64,000 nucleotides of DNA from Mangrovibacter phragmitis (GTDB taxonomy: Bacteria > Pseudomonadota > Gammaproteobacteria > Enterobacterales > Enterobacteriaceae), in the NCBI RefSeq assembly GCF_001655675.1, contig NZ_LYRP01000043.1, positions 186,001 to 250,000 on the forward strand, read 5' to 3'. This document shows positions 24,653-32,804 of the stretch, in pieces; positions within the stretch are counted from its first letter, which is position 1, and each line of letters opens with the position of its first letter. A model generated the notes under the pieces. It was not told the DNA's origin. It was given only the letters and a program-made list of their open reading frames with translations, and did no database searches. Both the position numbers and the translations under genes were made by a program.

Positions 24653-24820
24653 TTAGTGTTAATTTCATTGGGTACTATTGATTTTTCATTGATACAGATT
24701 TAAGGATATCTGCTAATATAACTGGAGTGTGTTTATTAGTATATTGAATATGGCTGTGATATAATATATACCTCGCTATAAAATAGCACTGTTAAATGAC
24801 TTTTTTATAGTAAATTTCGG
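24653..24820. other. AT-rich spacer after the PilV-like gene
   Basis: No gene seen. Many short A/T runs; it leads into the hairpin-rich segment at 24821. Confidence 0.5.
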
Positions 24821-25025
24821 AATATTTTACACGGGAAATATATTTTGTTGTTTTAATTAACGATCCCGTGAAATATTTACTTCAATGAAGTGTCTGGTTG
24901 CCCTCTATATGGGGAGTTGTTTACAACCCAATGTGCTGCTTTAGTTGCCCCAATTATTGGGTTTTGTATTCACTCCAGTAGAGTGTTCCCTTTAAGGGAA
25001 AATAAAAGAGCCTAAAGGCTCTTTT
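24821..25025. other. Hairpin-packed non-coding region
   Basis: About 205 bases hold at least seven potential hairpins. AATATTT(TA)CACGGGA pairs with TCCCGTGAAATATT (24821-24877). ACTTC-AAT-GAAGT is at 24879-24891, and GGG(A)GTTG-TTTA-CAACCC near 24912-24929. AACCCAAT can pair with ATTGGGTT (24925-24963), in competition with CCCAA-TTA-TTGGG. CACTC-CAGTA-GAGTG is at 24971-24985, TTCCC-TTTAA-GGGAA at 24987-25001, and the terminator at 25004-25025. No open frame fits. Candidates are a structured RNA or a single-strand origin. Confidence 0.55.
25004..25025 (-). terminator. Terminator of the Septu-like pair
   Basis: AAAAGAGCC-TTTA-GGCTCTTTT read on the minus strand, 14 bases after the stop of the HNH gene. 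The stem is symmetric with T-runs on both sides, so it could serve both strands. Confidence 0.8.
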
Positions 25026-25038
25026 AACTACGGATGGT

Positions 25039-25701
25039 TCAGTCCATGATAGGAGTTAATAATTTATCAAGTTCTTCATCATCTTTTATCATCCAACGAC
25101 AAAATGCGGAGTATGGATATGATTTCTTAATCATTACTTTCATTTTATTAAGTGCATTTTGCTTTTCTTCTTCTGTAGAGTCTTCGCTATAATAAACAAT
25201 CATATGTTGTGTTAGCTTATGAGTGGTTTTGACGACTAGTGTTCGTAGTGAGCTAGCTGTAAGTCTTTTATTAATTGTATTATTGTTGTTATAAATATCG
25301 TTAAGTAGCTCTGCTGTTTCAAGTGTTTTTCTATCCTGAAATTGTGGCGTGATAATAAATTTTTTTGCTTTTGGAGAAAATCCGGGAGTTAATTTAATTC
25401 TTTCCCATACACTTATTGAACAACAATCAAGAAGATTATTGTATTTCGTTAGTTTGATATTATTGCAACGTGAGCATACTAAATAAAGATTATTCCATGA
25501 GAATTTTTTTATTACATTGCCCATATGTGGTTCAAAATGCTCGATATTGATATCTAAGGGTTTTTTAGTTTCACATAAATAGCATTTTTCATGAAAACAT
25601 TCCTGTAAAGCAGAGTGGACATCATCACCGTCATATTTTTTCTGAGTTAATAGTGAACCGGGTGCGGGCATTGACCTCACTACATTGAACATAATTTTCA
25701 T
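25039..25701 (-). CDS. HNH endonuclease, PtuB-like
   Basis: A 220-residue protein with a complete HNH zinc-finger core in residues 35-85: CYLCE, then DINIEHFEPH with the catalytic His pair region, then SWNNLYLVCSRCNNIK. Its size and arrangement fit PtuB of the Septu defence system or the HNH partner of retron Ec78-type systems. It starts one base after the stop of the ATPase gene (TAGGATG), so translation is coupled. Together the two would sense phage and cut DNA or RNA. No reverse transcriptase is present in the island, so a retron is not supported. Confidence 0.8.
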   Translation of the reverse strand: MKIMFNVVRSMPAPGSLLTQKKYDGDDVHSALQECFHEKCYLCETKKPLDINIEHFEPHMGNVIKKFSWNNLYLVCSRCNNIKLTKYNNLLDCCSISVWERIKLTPGFSPKAKKFIITPQFQDRKTLETAELLNDIYNNNNTINKRLTASSLRTLVVKTTHKLTQHMIVYYSEDSTEEEKQNALNKMKVMIKKSYPYSAFCRWMIKDDEELDKLLTPIMD

Positions 25702-25702
25702 C

Positions 25703-26929
25703 CTACTCGCTTAAGTTTTTTTTCGTTTTAATTAACTTTAACTGTGCTGCATCAAGAAAAGCTTGAGTATCATTACTCATATTATCTTTTTCAGATGCAA
25801 AAGATAATATGACTTTTTCTAACTCACCGATATTTTCTGGTGTTATATTTTGAACTAAACTTTCGATGTAAGTTAGTTTATCTGTTAATGCGTGAGAATC
25901 AGGTACAACGCCGAAAATTTCCGCCATAACTACACCATATGAATATGTAGAAACATCTATAATTTGTTCATTAGTAGTAAGATCATAAATAACAGAATCT
26001 GTAACAGATGTAACTACAAATGGAGAATGAGTTGTTACGATAAATTGAATTTTTGGGAATGACTTAATGAAAAAACGTAATATTTGCTTTTGTAATGATA
26101 CGTGCAAATGAGCATCAATTTCATCAATAAAAATGATTCCCTGTATATTATCAGGAGAGACCCCCCACATTTCAACTCTCATTATTAAATCAGTATAGAT
26201 ACTTAGTATTGAAGAGTATCCAGCTGATAACGTCTGAAAGGTATATCTGTCTTTCCCATCTTGATGTAAATAAAACTTCTCATCTTTTGTATCAAATTCT
26301 AGAACTAAATCTGGATCTTCAAATAATGAGCGTAGATCTAACTGTATCTTATCAAACCATAGGTTAATACGTTTTGCTTCATTTTCATCTTTATCAAAAG
26401 CTATTGCATAGCTTTGGTTTTTCTTTAAACTCAATAAATAGCTTTCAAAGAATTGACTGCCATCTTTATCATTAGGAAAATGCTTATTTTCCTCAATAAG
26501 AACAGAGTGTTTTGGTGCTTGATTTGGTGAAGATATTGCGGATTGTCTTGTAGCGCTATGGAATCTGAGCAAAGACCGAATGTCTTTGTTGTCAATAGAC
26601 TCAATTTCGATATTAAAATCATTAAGTTCTTCTAATCTAACTTTATTTCTCTCTAACTCATTCTTATAACCATTGTAAGAACTACCATCTCGTCCAACTT
26701 TATCCATGAGGTATTTATAATGATTTATCTGGCCTATCAAGTATTCGGCGTTATTATTATTAGGGCTGTCTATTCCCTTTTTTAAATAGTTATAGATGGC
26801 TGTTATGAGACTTGTTTTTCCACAACCATTACCACCAGTGATAATCAGACTTCTTCCATCTAACTGTATATCAACTTTTTTTCTGGAGTATGGGATTGGT
26901 ATATTTATTTTAGAAATGCTGCAAAGCAT
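25703..26929 (-). CDS. AAA/ABC-type ATPase, PtuA-like
   Basis: A 408-residue SMC/ABC-like ATPase. Walker A is GGNGCGKTS (residues about 32-40), there is a coiled-coil insert (KNELERNKVRLEELNDF), then a signature-like LSAGYSSILSIYTDL. Walker B is GIIFIDEIDAHLH, followed by the H-loop FIVTTHSPFVV. This is the OLD/PtuA arrangement. The gene is directly upstream of the HNH gene with one base between them, the standard Septu order ptuA-ptuB. AT-rich. It begins close to the integrase end of the island. Substrate and trigger cannot be told from the sequence. Confidence 0.8.
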   Translation of the reverse strand: MLCSISKINIPIPYSRKKVDIQLDGRSLIITGGNGCGKTSLITAIYNYLKKGIDSPNNNNAEYLIGQINHYKYLMDKVGRDGSSYNGYKNELERNKVRLEELNDFNIEIESIDNKDIRSLLRFHSATRQSAISSPNQAPKHSVLIEENKHFPNDKDGSQFFESYLLSLKKNQSYAIAFDKDENEAKRINLWFDKIQLDLRSLFEDPDLVLEFDTKDEKFYLHQDGKDRYTFQTLSAGYSSILSIYTDLIMRVEMWGVSPDNIQGIIFIDEIDAHLHVSLQKQILRFFIKSFPKIQFIVTTHSPFVVTSVTDSVIYDLTTNEQIIDVSTYSYGVVMAEIFGVVPDSHALTDKLTYIESLVQNITPENIGELEKVILSFASEKDNMSNDTQAFLDAAQLKLIKTKKNLSE

Positions 26930-27140
26930 ACAATGTCCTTTATGAAGATAGATGTGAACAGATCAGCTCTTTGGAAATCTTACCATTTTTCTTCTTAATT
27001 GAAACAGTGTGGAACAAAAATTAACCTATTAATTTGATCTTATGATATGTGTATTCTCATGTTTTTTCTACGGAATCAAGGTTCACTAACGCATAAGTCT
27101 GTCTTATATCTAACAGAGGGATTATAGGCTTACCATAGAA

Positions 27141-28382
27141 TTACTTTGTTTTGATGGAATTAGGCGCTGTACAATACCCCGCCCAATCATCCATCAACGC
27201 TACCCGTTTAGGCCATAACGTTCCACGCTGATAAGCTGCCTCTGCTTTGTCAGCCAGTTGATGTGCCAGTGCATGTTCAATAACTTCACGTTGATGGTCT
27301 GTTGTTTCACCAGCCCAATCACGAAAAGTAGAACGGAAGCCGTGTTGGGTTAAACCTGTATGGTTCATTCGCTTTAATACTGCCAGCAAAGACATATCTG
27401 GTAGCTGCCCACCACGCGGGGCAGGGAATACAAAGTTATTGTCCTTAAAGCGTGGTAAAGCCTTTAACAATCCTACAGCAGCGTCAGACAGCGGTACACG
27501 ATGTTCTCTACTGGCTTTCATTCTGCTGGCGGGAATGGTCCACGTTTTGTTCTTCAGATCAATTTCATTCCATTCAGCCCCCCGGACCTCACCAGAACGG
27601 GCAACGGTCAGGATTGAAAACTCAAGTGCTCGTGCTGAAATGCCCGCTCGTTTCTGCAGTTCAGAGATAAAGGGTTTGATCTCACTATAGGGCAGGGCTG
27701 CATGGTGCTTTTGTTGCTGCACCTTACTTGGCATTGGCAGCAGGGGCTTAAGCATACCTTTCCACGAAGCAGGGTTATCGCCCTCAAAGTATTCTTTCGC
27801 CTTGGCGTAATCAATAATGGCTTCAATACGACCACGCAGGCGGCTGGCGGTTTCATTTTTTGTTAACCAGATAGGTTCAAGTATTGCCAGTACATCAACT
27901 TTCGTGATTGAGCTGACAGGCTTTTCACCTACGACAGGGTAAGCATAGGCTTCAAGCGTTGAACGCCATTGTGCAATGTGCTTCTGGTTTTTAAGTTCCT
28001 TGGCCTTAATTTCAATAACGTCTTCAGCGCATTCGGTAAATGTCTTTCTCTTATGAGCCAGCTTTTCTTGTTCTGCTCTGGCGGCGTGTTTTTCTTCAAG
28101 TGGATTAACACCATTACGGACTTGCTTACGTAACTCACGGGCCTTATCACGGGCATCAGCTAAGGAGACTTCAGGGTAGGCACCAAGTCCCATGTTCAAA
28201 CGTCTGGGGACTGTTCTGCCTAATCTGTTTACTCTGACTCCCATTGCAATACAAAGTATCCACGAACGGGACTGACCCCGGACCCGGAGATATAAACCGT
28301 CAACGCCACCAACCGCATAAGAGCCTTCAGTTTTTAGCTTGGCAACAGCCAGTCCGGTGAGTTCTTTGGCTTTCTTTGGCAT
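27141..28382 (-). CDS. int: P4-type tyrosine integrase of the island
   Basis: A 413-residue site-specific recombinase. It has the N-terminal arm-binding domain typical of P4 integrases (DGLYLRVRGQSRSWILCI ... LGAYPEVSLADARDKARELR), a core-binding helix domain, and a C-terminal catalytic domain. That domain shows Arg in ILTVARSGEVRGAEWNEIDL, HGFRSTFRDWA (HxxR) and HALAHQLADKAEAAYQRG, which holds the second His and the nucleophile Tyr. It catalyses recombination between attP and the serT 3' end. It starts 165 bases inside the right repeat and is transcribed into the island, at the end opposite the intact tRNA. Confidence 0.95.
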   Translation of the reverse strand: MPKKAKELTGLAVAKLKTEGSYAVGGVDGLYLRVRGQSRSWILCIAMGVRVNRLGRTVPRRLNMGLGAYPEVSLADARDKARELRKQVRNGVNPLEEKHAARAEQEKLAHKRKTFTECAEDVIEIKAKELKNQKHIAQWRSTLEAYAYPVVGEKPVSSITKVDVLAILEPIWLTKNETASRLRGRIEAIIDYAKAKEYFEGDNPASWKGMLKPLLPMPSKVQQQKHHAALPYSEIKPFISELQKRAGISARALEFSILTVARSGEVRGAEWNEIDLKNKTWTIPASRMKASREHRVPLSDAAVGLLKALPRFKDNNFVFPAPRGGQLPDMSLLAVLKRMNHTGLTQHGFRSTFRDWAGETTDHQREVIEHALAHQLADKAEAAYQRGTLWPKRVALMDDWAGYCTAPNSIKTK

Positions 28383-28547
28383 ATGTTAAATCCTGTCATA
28401 CAACCCGCCATGCATAAGGTACTGCATAAAATGTCAGATTTTTTCGGATGTCGCAAGACGTCCTCGAACAACTGTTTTTGGCAACATATTGTTTATTAAT
28501 GGTAAAAATGAACTATTTCTGACATTTTCGGACATTAATTTGGCGGA

Positions 28548-28562
28548 CTGCGCTTCCGCCAT
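28548..28562. repeat. attR: right-end copy of the 15-bp serT repeat
   Basis: CTGCGCTTCCGCCAT, identical to 2978-2992, marks the right border of the island. Confidence 0.9.
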
Positions 28563-28566
28563 ATTA

Positions 28567-28598
28567 AAAAAGGGGTTACCAAGAGGTAACCCCTTTTT
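28567..28598 (+). terminator. Strong terminator outside attR, probable original serT terminator
   Basis: AAAAAGGGGTTACC-AAGA-GGTAACCCCTTTTT. It lies five bases after the tRNA-end repeat, where the serT terminator would be if the island were removed. Confidence 0.8.
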
Positions 28599-28618
28599 GC
28601 TTTTGGCTGCTGGAGTAT

Positions 28619-28951
28619 GTCACTTAACCTCTTTATGTATCTCTTGCTATGCCTCTCTAAATTTTCTTCGAATGGCAGGGCGGAAGCACCGATCATAACT
28701 GATGTGTAGCCAGTACGTATGGTACGCATCACCTGTTCCAGTATCTGCCCGAAGCCCAGATGAATAACAACAGGTACTGTTGTTTTAATAGCAAATTCAC
28801 GAAGATAGTAAATAATATCATCACCGGTAAATTCATACTCATACGGATGGGCTTCAAGAATAACAGGAGAGTGAAGTTTCTCTGTCATCTTAATAACGAG
28901 CCTTGCGAATTCTGCAGAAATTATATTAAATACCCGAACGCCGAATTTATT
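28619..28951 (-). pseudogene. Fragment of a class II (ketose-bisphosphate) aldolase
   Basis: On the minus strand, translated sequence from 28951 reads KFGVRVFNIISAEFARLVIK, then LHSPVILEAHP, VPVVIHLGFGQILEQVMRTI, and TGYTSVMIGASALPFEENLE. It follows residues about 10-110 of GatY/KbaY/FbaA-type aldolases (FNVNNLE...; VPVVLHLDHG...; GFTSVMIDGS). The catalytic HLDHG is changed to HLGFG and MIDGS to MIGAS. There is no start codon (TAA directly upstream), and the last two thirds of the enzyme are missing. A stretch from 28888 could be translated, but it would be inactive. Confidence 0.75.
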
Positions 28952-29765
28952 TTACCGAGCTACAGTTGAAATATTTTTCATATTCTGTTGAAGGTTAACT
29001 CTTCGCTCTGTAGCATGCCGGGTACCTTTTATCATTACTGATGTTAGCTTACGTTATTAATATCGGTAAACTATGTATTCTTTTACACGGATAATCACTC
29101 AGAAATACTGGTTGTGAAGGGTTTTATTTCCTCCATAAATAATATCCCGTTATTTATGATGGGGATGTAGTCAGTGCATATTATAACTCGATATTAAAAT
29201 AAGCACTAAGTATGTTGCCCTGTCATCCAGGTGTATCATTACCATGAGGGAGTATTTCGTCCGCGATTCTTGAGATTACCCGCTGTACTGACACTGGCAG
29301 AAAGCCCCACCGACAGAGTGCTGAAGTCAGTGAACATATAGAGATATATATTCGCTGTGTTTAAAATAATATTTATTATGCATTGTATCATCATTTTGTC
29401 TGGTCAGTGTTTTATCTATTTTCAACATGTTAACTATTACTCTCCGTGCACATTTTTTGTTGTTATTCTTTTTTTGAATACAATGTTTTTATTATAATAT
29501 ATTGATTTTGTTTAATTTTTTGTGAGTTTGAGATATTTGTCACAATTTCATCTCTAACTATCCATAAATGTTTTTAGTTGAATGCCTGATCACATATTCC
29601 GTTTCTCTCTCTTCCTTTTTGTTTCTACTTGTATGGTAGTATTCATAATATAAAGAGATCACCTGCTTTACGGTCGGTACATGAACATTCAGTGACGGCA
29701 AACTGTTTTTCCCTTTTTCCGTCATAAGCGGAAAAGTTAAACACAACTTTCGGAGTCTGATTTTG
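28952..29765. other. Upstream region of the hexuronate operon
   Basis: About 810 bases without a gene. The section 29340-29560 is very AT-rich and is a likely promoter region. A palindromic GATATTATTTA... / ...AATAATATCCCG arrangement lies near 29130-29160. Short frames on either strand are without ribosome binding sites. Confidence 0.5.
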
Positions 29766-31046
29766 ATGAAAATTAAAAACTTACGATGGTGGATGATTGG
29801 CCTCGTTTCACTGGCCACAGTTATTAATGCACTGGCTCGCAGCTCCCTTAGTGTGGCAGCACCAACACTTTTCACTGACCTGAATATCAGCGAGGAACAA
29901 TATTCATGGATTCTCGGGGCATTTCAATTCGCTTACACAGTTGCCGGGCCGATATGCGGTTTCTTTATTGATGTGGTGGGGCTGAAACTGGGGTTTTTTA
30001 TCTTAATTATTGCCTGGTCGCTCATTAACATGGCTCACGCCTCTTGCCATTCCTGGGGCGGACTGGCTTTCTTACGTGGCCTGATGGGGTTGAGTGAAGC
30101 CTCGGCTATCCCAGCCGGTGTGAAATGCAACTCTGAATGGTTTCCGGCTAAAGAACGTGGTATTGCCGGTGGTATTGCCAACATAGGAACTTCCATTGGC
30201 GCAATGCTGGCTCCACCTCTGGTGGTTTGGGCAATTATGACCTGGAACTGGGAAATGTCTTTTGTAATAACTGGAGGATTAGGTCTGGTGCTGGCTGTGT
30301 TATGGTGGTTTGGTTACGAATCTCCGAAAAAACACAAAGCATTAACCACAACAGAAGCACAATATATTCGCGAGGGGCAGGAGCAATATCTTGATGCCGA
30401 TGATAAAAAACCTTCTGTTCTGCAAATCCTTCGCCAACGAAATTTTTGGGGTATTGCCTTACCCCGCTTCCTGGCAGATCCCGCCTGGGGGACAATTAAC
30501 TTCTGGTTACCGGTATACCTGATGACTGTCCGCCATATGCCGTTAAAAGAGATAGCGATGTTTGCCTGGCTACCGTTTTTGGCAGCGGATTTTGGTGGGT
30601 TAGCCGGTGGCGTACTGAATGCATTCTTAATGAAGCACTGGAATATTTCCACAGTCAATGCGCGTCGGATTGGTTTTTCGATTGGAGCACTGATGATGCT
30701 GCCGCTGGCATTTGTTGGGTTTGTTGACAGCCCCTACGCGGCGATTGCGCTGGTTTCTGTATGCGGATTTGCCCACCAAATGTTATCCACCCAGGTCATT
30801 ATCATGGCCACCGATCTTTTTAAACGAAATACCACCTCAACAGTCAGTGGCTTTGCCAGTATGGCCGGATGGAGCGGAATTTTTATCTGCACTCTGATTA
30901 TGGGCGAACTGGTAAAAGTCATTGGTTATAACCCGTTTTTTATTGTTCTTAGTGTGATGGATATTATTGGCGCCATCATTCTGTGGACTTGTGTCAGAGA
31001 ACACCAGGTGGCAACACCGGCATCACAGCAGGCAGCTATGGCCTGA
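29766..31046 (+). CDS. exuT: Hexuronate transporter, ExuT-like MFS permease
   Basis: A 426-residue anion:cation symporter of the major facilitator superfamily with twelve hydrophobic segments. It begins MKIKNLRWWMIGLVSLATVI, as in ExuT, with RSSLSVAAPTL in helix 1 and the motif FLRGLMGLSEASAIPAGVKC between helices 4 and 5. It should import galacturonate or glucuronate with protons across the inner membrane. ATG 29766 is preferred to the overlapping TTG at 29763. It is followed 54 bases on by uxaC, forming a two-gene hexuronate operon. Fine substrate choice cannot be read from sequence. Confidence 0.85.
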   Translation: MKIKNLRWWMIGLVSLATVINALARSSLSVAAPTLFTDLNISEEQYSWILGAFQFAYTVAGPICGFFIDVVGLKLGFFILIIAWSLINMAHASCHSWGGLAFLRGLMGLSEASAIPAGVKCNSEWFPAKERGIAGGIANIGTSIGAMLAPPLVVWAIMTWNWEMSFVITGGLGLVLAVLWWFGYESPKKHKALTTTEAQYIREGQEQYLDADDKKPSVLQILRQRNFWGIALPRFLADPAWGTINFWLPVYLMTVRHMPLKEIAMFAWLPFLAADFGGLAGGVLNAFLMKHWNISTVNARRIGFSIGALMMLPLAFVGFVDSPYAAIALVSVCGFAHQMLSTQVIIMATDLFKRNTTSTVSGFASMAGWSGIFICTLIMGELVKVIGYNPFFIVLSVMDIIGAIILWTCVREHQVATPASQQAAMA

Positions 31047-31100
31047 TCTTTAACTGCCCGGGACAGACTGATGCCCCGGCTGATATAAACGGGAGTGTTG

Positions 31101-32519
31101 ATGAAACCTTTTCTGGATGAAAATTTTTTATTAGAAAATAATGCAGCTACTCGTTTGTACCATGAGTATGCATGCGACCAGCCAATTTATGACTATCATT
31201 GTCACCTGTCTCCGCAGGATATAGCTGATAATCGCCAGTTCCGGGATCTGGCTGAAATATGGCTGGAAGGTGATCACTATAAATGGCGTGTAATGCGTGC
31301 GGCTGGTGTGGATGAAAAACTCATTACCGGTAATGCCAGTGGCAAAGAAAAATACCTCGCCTGGGCAAAGGTAATACCAAAAACGTTGGGTAACCCGGTA
31401 TTTCACTGGACACATCTGGAACTGAAGCGGCCATTTGGTTTATCAAATATTATCCTGTCTCAGGATACTGCTGAAGAGGTATGGGAATACTGCCAGGCCA
31501 GGTTGATGTTACCCTCATTTAGTGCACAAGGTCTGATGAAACAAATGAATGTTCGTATGGTAGGTACTACAGATGATCCCCTGGATGATCTGACTCACCA
31601 CCGACGTATTGCAGAAAATCCTGATTTTGATATTGAAGTACGGCCAACCTGGCGCCCTGACCCGGTTTTCAAACCTGAATTGCCGGGGTTTGCTAATTAT
31701 ATTGATGCACTTGGTTCATGTACCAGGATAAATATTTACAGTTTTGACGATTTAACTCAGGCATTACTGATACGACTTGAGTATTTTGCACAGCATGGGT
31801 GTTGCAGTGCTGACCATGGTATTGAAACGGTTCGTTTTGCATCATGCCCTTCTCAAAAGGTGCTGGATGATATTTTGCAACGCCGCCTTGCGGGGGACGT
31901 TCTCAATGATACTGATGTGGCCTGCTTCAGTACTGCAGTACAAATCTGGCTGGGCCAACAGTATGCCCGGCGGGGATGGGTTATGCAGTTACATATTGGT
32001 GCACGGCGTAATAATAACCAGAGAGCTTTTCAGATGTTGGGGGCGAATAGCGGGTTTGATTCAATTGATGACAGGCCTTTCGCTGAACCACTGGCTCAGT
32101 TACTCAGTGCGCTGAATGAGCTGGATTCATTGCCCAAAACTATTCTCTACACACTAAACCCTGCATGGAATGAAGTTGTGGCAACAATGTGTGGTAATTT
32201 CCAGGGGGGAGGAATTGCCGGGAAAATGCAGTTTGGTTCCGGGTGGTGGTTTAATGACCAGCTTGATGGGATGAAGAGACAAATGGAGCAACTGGCACAG
32301 TTGGGGCTTATCAGCCAGTTTATAGGGATGTTGACAGACTCCAGAAGCTTTTTGTCCTATACGCGCCATGAGTATTTTCGTCGGTTGCTGTGTAACACTG
32401 TTGGGGGGTGGATGAACCGGGGAGAAATACCTGCTGATTTTGCTTTAGTGGGAAGTATGATTAAGGACATATGTTATAACAATGCCCGCAGCTATTTTTC
32501 AGGCAAAAAAAATCATTAA
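31101..32519 (+). CDS. uxaC: Glucuronate (uronate) isomerase UxaC
   Basis: A 472-residue cytoplasmic isomerase converting glucuronate to fructuronate and galacturonate to tagaturonate. The N-terminal motif [17 protein letters not shown] carries the metal-binding HxH, and [17 protein letters not shown] near the C-terminus is a UxaC hallmark. ATG 31101 has GGGAG five bases before it; GTG and TTG codons at 31095 and 31098 are in frame but less likely. Length fits E. coli UxaC (470). The next pathway enzymes (UxaA, UxaB, UxuA, UxuB) are not in the window. Confidence 0.95.
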   Translation: MKPFLDENFLLENNAATRLYHEYACDQPIYDYHCHLSPQDIADNRQFRDLAEIWLEGDHYKWRVMRAAGVDEKLITGNASGKEKYLAWAKVIPKTLGNPVFHWTHLELKRPFGLSNIILSQDTAEEVWEYCQARLMLPSFSAQGLMKQMNVRMVGTTDDPLDDLTHHRRIAENPDFDIEVRPTWRPDPVFKPELPGFANYIDALGSCTRINIYSFDDLTQALLIRLEYFAQHGCCSADHGIETVRFASCPSQKVLDDILQRRLAGDVLNDTDVACFSTAVQIWLGQQYARRGWVMQLHIGARRNNNQRAFQMLGANSGFDSIDDRPFAEPLAQLLSALNELDSLPKTILYTLNPAWNEVVATMCGNFQGGGIAGKMQFGSGWWFNDQLDGMKRQMEQLAQLGLISQFIGMLTDSRSFLSYTRHEYFRRLLCNTVGGWMNRGEIPADFALVGSMIKDICYNNARSYFSGKKNH

Positions 32520-32804
32520 ATTTCAGTGCGCGTAGTTAATTTTAAAACACCAGAACGGCGAGCTTCTCTGCTCTTCGGGTCATAGAAATCTCCTTGCATT
32601 CAGGTTAGGAGAATATTGCGCTGGTGAATGAAACGGACACCCCGGTTCGGCCATTCAGCCGGTTGAGCCGTTTATGTTGTATAGGGATTTTCGCCCGTCC
32701 GCCGAACTTTTCAGTCAGGCCGCAGCCTGGTCACGCCAGTAAAGACTCAATCAGTTGGCAGCCACGTCCTTGTGGCTGCCGGGGATTGCTGGTCAAAAAT
32801 AAGA
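32520..32804. other. Convergent intergenic region with a strong hairpin
   Basis: No gene seen. GGCAGCCAC-GTCCTT-GTGGCTGCC at 32757-32780 is a perfect nine-pair stem, about 25 bases past the end of the Ugp-like operon on the minus strand. It could act as a 3' stabiliser or terminator. Confidence 0.55.

Larger units (their letters stand above)
2978..28562. mobile_element. serT-integrated genomic island, probable integrative and mobilizable element
   Basis: A 25.6-kb segment between 15-bp direct repeats of the serT 3' end. It carries a P4-type integrase (27141-28382), a MOBQ-type relaxase (18843-20243) with a putative oriT (20377-20412), a TraD/MobC-like gene (22244-22597), and a RepL-like initiator with iterons (9055-10111). 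Most of the island is visibly AT-rich compared with the flanking core genes. No type IV secretion genes are present, so transfer would depend on a helper conjugative element. Cargo includes candidate phage-defence genes, two H-NS-family genes and an orphan PilV-like pilin. Confidence 0.88.

Noticed and set aside
23950-24660. PilV shufflon
   Set aside because: I found no repeated inversion sites like those of R64 and no alternative C-terminal segments or Rci-type recombinase nearby.
24821-26929. Complete retron (structured RNA plus ATPase and HNH effectors)
   Set aside because: No reverse transcriptase (no YADD-type motif) is encoded anywhere near, and the structured region lies downstream of the effector genes, not upstream.
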